29,935 nucleotides of DNA from JAZDFP01 sp043801445 (GTDB lineage Bacteria; Planctomycetota; MHYJ01; JACQXL01): positions 1 to 29,935 of the forward strand of contig JAZDMB010000054.1 of assembly GCA_043801445.1 (NCBI GenBank), read 5' to 3'. Below are positions 25,430-29,935 of this stretch, one piece after another (within the stretch, counting starts at the first letter, position 1; every line of letters begins with the position of its first letter). Position numbers and translations under genes: made by a program. The notes beneath the pieces were generated by a model. That model searched no databases and had not been told where the DNA came from. It worked only from the letters and a program-made list of their open reading frames with translations.

Positions 25430-26305
25430 ATGTCACATTTAAAAAGATTTTATGTAGATGCACTCTCTCCAAATAAGTCGTTTGTTACTGGCGATAAAGT
25501 TATTCTTGATGCCGCGCAATCCAATCATCTTAAAAATACATTGCGATTAAAACTCCATTCAACAATAGAGATTTTCAATAATCATAACGAATCATATATG
25601 GCAAGGGTGTCTTTAATCCCGCAAAAAGGCGGGGTTGAAGTCGAAATTCTATCTGAAGTAACTCCAAAAACCATTTATGTTCCGGATATTACGCTTGCCT
25701 GCGCTATTGCTAAAGGCAATAGAATGGATTGGTTAATAGAAAAAACAGCGGAAATGGGATTGACTAAACTGATTCCTGTTATTACAAAACGAACTGTCGT
25801 TAAGATAGATGGACTTGCCCCGTTAGAAAGAACCATGATTAGAGACAAAGATAAATATATTAGTCCTCACGCCGTCCGAGAACTTTCTAACGGGCTGAGA
25901 AGCCCAGAAAACTTGCTACTGCATAACAAAAAGATTGAACGCTGGCATAAATTAGCCATTTCAGCCGCCAAACAGACCGGCCAAAATTCAATACTTAAAG
26001 TTTTACCGCCCTTAGAATTTAATTCTTTAGGTAATCTTATTAAAGATTTCTCTTTGAGTTTGATAGCAGTTCCTAATGCCGATAAATACTTGCCAGAAGT
26101 ATTGGAAAAAAGTAATCTGTCTGGAAAAATACTGTATCTAATCGGACCTGAGGGTGATTTTACACCGGATGAAATTAATGCGGCTATGAAATGGGGCGTT
26201 CAACCGGTCCGGCTGCCCATCAATGCGATTTTAAGAGTTGAAACAGCCGCCGTAACCATGCTGGCAATGTTGCTGTATCATTTTGGCAAGACGGAAAAAT
26301 CCTAA
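25430..26305 (+). CDS. rsmE: 16S rRNA (uracil1498-N3)-methyltransferase RsmE
   Basis: 291 residues, about 45 longer than typical RsmE. It methylates U1498 of 16S rRNA using SAM through a SPOUT (knotted) fold. Seen are the N-terminal PUA-like domain (RFYVDAL, SNHLKNTLRL), TLACAIAKGNRMDWLIEKTAEMG, and the SAM-binding knot LIGPEGDFTPDE followed by ILRVETAAVTMLAMLLY. The extra length is mainly a block at residues about 130-157 between the RTVVK strand and the RWHKLAISAAKQ helix. Its DNA is a 76-bp element with perfect 12-bp inverted arms (25819-25894). The active-site segments appear intact, so the enzyme is probably functional. radA follows after a 43-bp gap of ACTTTTTACTT-like repeats. Confidence 0.95.
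   Translation: MSHLKRFYVDALSPNKSFVTGDKVILDAAQSNHLKNTLRLKLHSTIEIFNNHNESYMARVSLIPQKGGVEVEILSEVTPKTIYVPDITLACAIAKGNRMDWLIEKTAEMGLTKLIPVITKRTVVKIDGLAPLERTMIRDKDKYISPHAVRELSNGLRSPENLLLHNKKIERWHKLAISAAKQTGQNSILKVLPPLEFNSLGNLIKDFSLSLIAVPNADKYLPEVLEKSNLSGKILYLIGPEGDFTPDEINAAMKWGVQPVRLPINAILRVETAAVTMLAMLLYHFGKTEKS
25819..25894. repeat. 76-bp palindromic element in frame within rsmE
   Basis: CCCGTTAGAAAG (25819-25830) and CTTTCTAACGGG (25883-25894) are perfect complements, 52 bp apart. The whole block is translated (about APLERTMIRDKDKYISPHAV onward to NGLR) and falls at a point where RsmE homologues are shorter. No other copy is seen in this window. Confidence 0.85.
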
Positions 26306-26348
26306 CTTTTTACTTACTACTTTTTACTTTTGACTTTTATTATAACCT

Positions 26349-27716
26349 ATGCGCCAATTAAAGAAACCTAAAACCGTTTATATCTGCCAGAAATGCGGTG
26401 CCGGTAGCCCTAAATGGGCTGGCCGGTGCAATGAATGCGGAGAATGGGGCTCTCTTATTGAAGAAATCGTTGCACCCTCCAAATCAACTCCCCGCCAGTC
26501 ATTAGGACAGGAACCTCCTGTCCTCATAAATCAGGTCAAGGCTTTATTAACATCAAGATTAGTCAGCGGTCTGAAAGAATTCGACCGTATCTTAGGCGGC
26601 GGAATGGTAATCGGTTCATCAATCCTGATAGGCGGCGACCCCGGCATCGGCAAATCCACTATCCTACTTCAGGTCTGCAATCAATTAGCTTCTAAAGGCA
26701 TTAAAATACTTTATGTCAGCGCCGAAGAATCTGTGTATCAAACTAAAATACGGGCTGAAAGACTTAATATAAATTCTGATAATCTCTGGCTGGTTTCCGA
26801 AACCAATATCTCAATAATCGGCAGTTATATTGAAGAGCATAAACCGGATTTGGTCGTGGTTGATTCCATTCAGATGGTTTATAAGCCCGAGATACCTACA
26901 TCACCCGGCACATTGACCCAAGTTCGCGAATCAGCCATGGATTTGGTATATTTATGCAAAAGAAGCGGCATCTGTTTATTTCTTGTCGGACATATAACCA
27001 AAGAAGGCTCTCTGGCTGGTCCGAAAAGTCTGGAGCATCTGGTAGATACTGTTCTTTATTTTGAAGGCGACCGGTTCCAGTCTTTCCGTATTCTCCGCGC
27101 CGTAAAAAACAGGTTCGGCTCTACCAACGAAATCGGTATCTTTGAGATGAAAGAAGAGGGTCTTATTGAAGTAAGCAACCCTTCTGAATTATTCATCTCG
27201 CAATCCAGGCCTGATATTGCCGGCACATTAATCGTTTCAACTCTTATAGGCACGAGACCATTTTTAGTTGAAGTTCAGGCATTAACCTCGCGCGCTAATT
27301 ATGCCGCTCCGACCAGACGGGTCAGCGGGGTTGACTTTAACCGGACTGTTATGGTTTTGGCTGTTCTGGAACGGCGGCTCGGACTGACTTTAGGTTCTCA
27401 GGATGTCTATGTTAATGTGGTCGGCGGAGTGAAAATTGACGAACCGGCGGCTGACCTCGGTATCGCTCTGGCAGTTTTCAGCGGTTATAAAAATAAACCG
27501 GTTCCAAAAGGGCTGGTCTTTATCGGTGAAATAGGATTAACCGGTGAAATCAGGCCCGTGAACCAGATTGAAACTCGGATTCAGGAGGCGTCACGACTCG
27601 GATTCAACAAAATAGTTATTCCTCAAGGCAATGCCAAGGGACTCAAAACAATTAGTAATATGGAAATCATTAAAGCATCTTACCTTTCGGAAATAATAAA
27701 AGATTTATCTTTATAA
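26349..27716 (+). CDS. radA: DNA repair protein RadA (Sms)
   Basis: 455 residues, normal length. In order: a zinc finger (CQKCGAGSPKWAGRCNECGE), a short linker, a RecA-like ATPase with Walker A GGDPGIGKST and VVVDSIQMVY, the RadA-specific KNRFG motif (KNRFGSTNEIGIFEM), and a C-terminal Lon-like domain (VNVVGGVKIDEPAADLGIAL, GEIGLTGEIRPV). RadA is a branch-migrating helicase in recombination and repair. The linker between zinc finger and ATPase contains a perfect 9-bp hairpin (26504-26524). rsmE and radA are close and probably cotranscribed, though the start lacks a strong ribosome site. Confidence 0.97.
   Translation: MRQLKKPKTVYICQKCGAGSPKWAGRCNECGEWGSLIEEIVAPSKSTPRQSLGQEPPVLINQVKALLTSRLVSGLKEFDRILGGGMVIGSSILIGGDPGIGKSTILLQVCNQLASKGIKILYVSAEESVYQTKIRAERLNINSDNLWLVSETNISIIGSYIEEHKPDLVVVDSIQMVYKPEIPTSPGTLTQVRESAMDLVYLCKRSGICLFLVGHITKEGSLAGPKSLEHLVDTVLYFEGDRFQSFRILRAVKNRFGSTNEIGIFEMKEEGLIEVSNPSELFISQSRPDIAGTLIVSTLIGTRPFLVEVQALTSRANYAAPTRRVSGVDFNRTVMVLAVLERRLGLTLGSQDVYVNVVGGVKIDEPAADLGIALAVFSGYKNKPVPKGLVFIGEIGLTGEIRPVNQIETRIQEASRLGFNKIVIPQGNAKGLKTISNMEIIKASYLSEIIKDLSL
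26504..26524. repeat. AGGACAGGA-ACC-TCCTGTCCT hairpin in radA linker
   Basis: A perfect 9-bp inverted repeat with a 3-nt loop. It is 21 bp long, a multiple of three, and encodes LGQEPPVL in the variable linker between the RadA zinc finger and ATPase domain. Confidence 0.75.
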
Positions 27717-27769
27717 ACTGCGGTATAAACAACAGGATTAAAATGATTAGCCCTGTATTCGTCGAATAG

Positions 27770-27956
27770 GACACAGATTGGAGTTTATCCCGATGAACAT
27801 CGGGGCAGATACACGCTGATAATTTCTATAAAGAGACCCCGCTTGAGGCCATGCCAAAGGCAGGTAAACGGGCAGGCAGGAAACCAAGGCAAATTCTTCC
27901 TGACCTCCTGGATTCCTTATAAAATATCATTAATTATCTGTGTTCATCTGTGGTTT
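27770..27956. repeat. Composite intergenic element between radA and the TPR gene
   Basis: The left arm carries ACACAGATT and CAGATACACGCTGATAATT; the right arm TTAATTATCTGTGTTCATCT continues into GTGG, which is complementary in part. Within the left arm sits CCCGATG-AA-CATCGGG (27789-27804), and between the arms a CAGG/GGCAGG-rich block (about 27840-27915). This looks like several small palindromes inserted into a CCACAGAT-family element. No gene is present between 27717 and 27983. Confidence 0.7.
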
Positions 27957-27983
27957 ATGAATAAGCCAAGTTAAAGATTATTT

Positions 27984-29303
27984 ATGGCTAAAAAAATATT
28001 ATTAACGGTTAGTATCATCCTCAATATCATCCTTATTTTTATCCTCGTAATAAATTACCTTGACCAAAAAGACCGGCTTTCAGAATATCGCAAACAGGCT
28101 TATCAGGAGTTTGAACAGAATAGATTTGAAGAAACAATGGAACTATGCCATAAGGTGCTGGTTTTTTCGCCGAATGATGAAGCGATAAAATTATTATTGA
28201 AAAATAGTCAGGATACTATTAAGGAAAGATACCAGAATATACAGATTGAAAAAGCACTAGCAATAGTTAAAGCAGATAAGATACAAAAAGCTAAGGAGAT
28301 GCGGGAGAAGGCAAAGTCATTACTGGATAAAATTAGCGGGACACCCGATGATAAAATAAAGGCATCAGAAGAGGCGCTCAAGATTGACCCTGATTATGGA
28401 GATGCCTATCAGGTAATGGGATATGCCTATGAAGATAAGATGGATTATAATAAAGCATTGGAATATTTCAGTAAGGCAATAGAAAAAACGCCGACCCTTG
28501 TATATTCGTATTATGAACGGGCGCTTATCACTGCCTTCATGCCCGACCTGGCGACCGGTCAGGCGGGTATTAATAATAATCCGGAAGGAGCAATTGCTGA
28601 TTTCAACAAGGTCATTGAACTTGACCCGAATAGTCCTATCGCATACTTTGCCAGAGGAATTATCTCATATTATCAAAAGGATTATGATAATGCCATTGTC
28701 CATTTTAACAAGGCAATAGACCTCAAACCTGATTATATAGAATCCTATCTCAATCTTGGGTCTGCATATTCACAAAAAGGCGAATTTGAAAAGGCTATCA
28801 AGGAAATCAACAGGGCGATAGAACTCAAGCCCGGCAATGCAACTGCCTACTACAACCGGGGCAATATCTATTTTCAGCAAGGCGAATACGACAGGGCTAT
28901 TTTGAATTTCACCAGGGCGATAGAATTCAAACCGGATTACATATCCGCCTATTATAACCGCGGTAATGCATATAAAGAGAGCGGTGATTTTAAGACGGCT
29001 GTCAAAGACTTTACCAAGGCAATAGAGCTGAAACCGAACTATGCGGACGCCTACTACAACCGCGCGATTGTATATACCCAATTGAGCCAACCCGAACAAG
29101 CCATTACTGGTTTTAATAAGACCATAGAACTTGAACCGAATTATGCGGATGCATATTACCAACTTAGTCTGGTCTATGCAGGAAAAAATGAATTTGACAG
29201 GGCTATTTTTTATGGAAATCATTTCCTCAAGATTGCGCCGAATCATCCCAAGGCAACGGAAATACAACAATTCATTGAAAATTGGAAACAGCAGAAGCAG
29301 TAG
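27984..29303 (+). CDS. Membrane-anchored TPR repeat protein
   Basis: 439 residues. The N-terminal signal anchor (KKILLTVSIILNIILIFILVI) is followed by a charged helical region (residues 28-110) and about eight TPR units with the pattern AYYNRG-x-Y-x-x-G-x-YDRAI-x-x-FTKAIELKPNYADA. It is probably an inner-membrane protein with TPRs on the outer side acting as a protein-interaction scaffold; the partner is unknown. Between the second and third TPR the peptide MPDLATGQAG comes from a 30-bp palindrome nearly identical to one in mutL. The last TPRs are highly alike at DNA level, suggesting recent duplication. It converges on the minus-strand propeller gene. Confidence 0.88.
   Translation: MAKKILLTVSIILNIILIFILVINYLDQKDRLSEYRKQAYQEFEQNRFEETMELCHKVLVFSPNDEAIKLLLKNSQDTIKERYQNIQIEKALAIVKADKIQKAKEMREKAKSLLDKISGTPDDKIKASEEALKIDPDYGDAYQVMGYAYEDKMDYNKALEYFSKAIEKTPTLVYSYYERALITAFMPDLATGQAGINNNPEGAIADFNKVIELDPNSPIAYFARGIISYYQKDYDNAIVHFNKAIDLKPDYIESYLNLGSAYSQKGEFEKAIKEINRAIELKPGNATAYYNRGNIYFQQGEYDRAILNFTRAIEFKPDYISAYYNRGNAYKESGDFKTAVKDFTKAIELKPNYADAYYNRAIVYTQLSQPEQAITGFNKTIELEPNYADAYYQLSLVYAGKNEFDRAIFYGNHFLKIAPNHPKATEIQQFIENWKQQKQ
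28538..28567 (+). repeat. 30-bp palindromic element, copy 3 (in the TPR gene)
   Basis: 29 of 30 bases match the mutL copy at 3972-4001, in the same orientation and reading phase. It therefore encodes the same PDLATGQAG peptide in an unrelated protein, in an inter-TPR loop. Confidence 0.92.
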
Positions 29304-29312
29304 CAAGAAAAT

Positions 29313-29389
29313 TCACCGCCGAGACGCTGAGAACGCAGAGGAATAAATCAATGGTTTTCTTCTCAGCGAACTCTGTGTCTCTGCGTTGA
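29313..29389. repeat. CGCAGAG/CTCTGCG imperfect inverted repeat after the TPR gene
   Basis: The left arm (CACCGCCGAGACGCTGAGAA then CGCAGAGG) and right arm (TTCTCAGCGAACTCTGTGTC then TCTGCGTTGA) both contain CGCTGAGAA and CGCAGAG words and form an imperfect hairpin 10 bp after the TPR stop. Read through, it gives the HRRDAENAEE peptide. It is the same family as 2813-2847. Confidence 0.85.
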
Positions 29390-29500
29390 ATATTTTCTTA
29401 CCCTACATACTATCTACTTCAGCTTTATCTGTTAAATCAGCTTACTTATTATCAATTGTGTCAAAATATGACAAGAAATTTAGCAAAATATTGCAGGATA

Positions 29501-29515
29501 TGACATGGTATGTCA
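29501..29515. repeat. TGACAT-GGT-ATGTCA inverted repeat
   Basis: A perfect 6-bp stem with a 3-nt loop between the convergent TPR and propeller genes, preceded by another ATATGACA word at about 29466. There is no T-tract. It could be a small operator-like site or a chance palindrome. Confidence 0.4.
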
Positions 29516-29546
29516 CTTGACCCCTACCGCCACTCCCCACTCCTAT

Positions 29547-29935
29547 TTACGGCACCTTAGCATAATTATCGTAGGCATAGCCGGTCATATCACCAAATGA
29601 ATAGGGAAGAGTTCCCACAGCAGTCGTAGTCTTGGTTAAATCTGATTTCAGAATACGGGTAACATTATTAGAAGCTCCATTTGCCACCCAAACATAGGTC
29701 CCATCTACCGCGATTCCCTGAGGACTAGTTCCCACTGTAATAGTAGTCTTTTGACTAGTATCTGATTTCAGGATGCGGGTAACAGTACTAGAAGTCGTAT
29801 TTACCACCCAGCAATATGTTCCATCTACCGCGACTCCTTCGGGGTTAGTTCCCACCGCAATCGTAGTCGTAATGGCGGGGTTTGATTTCTGGATACGGGT
29901 GACATTATTAGAATTCCTATTTGCTACCCAGCAAT
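29547..29935 (-). CDS. 3' end of a beta-propeller (YncE/NHL-like) repeat protein, cut by window edge
   Basis: The frame is open from the window edge to the TAA at 29547, giving about 129 residues. It contains three consecutive repeats of about 41 residues: PEGVAVDGTYCWVVN, TSSTVTRILKSD, T-V-GTSP, then QGIAVDGTYVWVAN and so on. These are typical blades of an extracellular YncE/NHL-like propeller. The repeats are very similar at DNA level, so recent expansion is likely. The 5' end, signal peptide and full domain count lie outside the window, and the GTG at 29855 is not a real start. Function is unknown. Confidence 0.8.
   Translation of the reverse strand, partial: CWVANRNSNNVTRIQKSNPAITTTIAVGTNPEGVAVDGTYCWVVNTTSSTVTRILKSDTSQKTTITVGTSPQGIAVDGTYVWVANGASNNVTRILKSDLTKTTTAVGTLPYSFGDMTGYAYDNYAKVP

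Overview
The window looks like a chromosomal segment of an uncultured Gram-negative-type bacterium. It carries several lipoprotein signal peptides, type II secretion/type IV pilus-style pseudopilins and a Tat-type signal. The taxonomic guess is weak: intergenic DNA crowded with small palindromic repeats, many secreted repeat proteins, and genes with only modest spacing fit uncultured planctomycete or Omnitrophota-like lineages, but nothing here proves it. I saw no rRNA, tRNA, CRISPR array, transposase or phage gene.

Layout. Positions 320-2491 (minus) hold an exported 14-repeat RCC1-type propeller protein. Next are mutL (2857-4917) and a YfmF-type catalytically dead M16 peptidase (5021-6316). 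A compact four-gene group follows (6500-10808): two paralogous exported helical proteins flank a lipoprotein of the phosphodiesterase/alkaline-phosphatase superfamily, then comes an AmmeMemoRadiSam-type radical SAM protein with a Tat-like leader. A promoter at 10828-10856 precedes a pseudopilin operon with GspK-like (1321 aa), GspJ-like and GspI-like genes. A 1.1-kb gene-free stretch follows, containing a strange TATAC/CATACGG/TATGGGG-rich segment. Then come a giant secreted Ig/FN3-repeat protein of 1855 aa ending in a caspase/CHAT-like domain (17401-22968), a translationally coupled PepSY-like lipoprotein (22965-24113) and a coupled 17-residue hydrophobic ORF. The right end holds housekeeping genes accA (minus), rsmE and radA, then a TPR protein and the 3' part of a minus-strand beta-propeller gene.

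Main discovery. Several unrelated families of small palindromic elements sit both between genes and, in frame, inside conserved genes. A 30-bp element occurs twice in mutL (once in each orientation) and once in the TPR gene. In mutL the inverted copy is nested inside a longer ATTCGTGTT-armed element, and that longer family also fills the intergenic gaps on both sides of the M16 gene. Other palindromes interrupt rsmE (76 bp, perfect 12-bp arms), the M16 gene, radA and the leader of the GspI-like prepilin. All keep the frame open and most appear to fall in linkers or loops. This resembles Rickettsia palindromic elements, but with several families in one 30-kb window.

Second discovery. The giant surface protein, with a His-Gly and Gly-Cys-Ser pair typical of clan CD peptidases, is coupled by a 4-bp ATGA overlap to a lipoprotein with a PepSY-like tail. 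This suggests a secreted protease with its own regulator or inhibitor.
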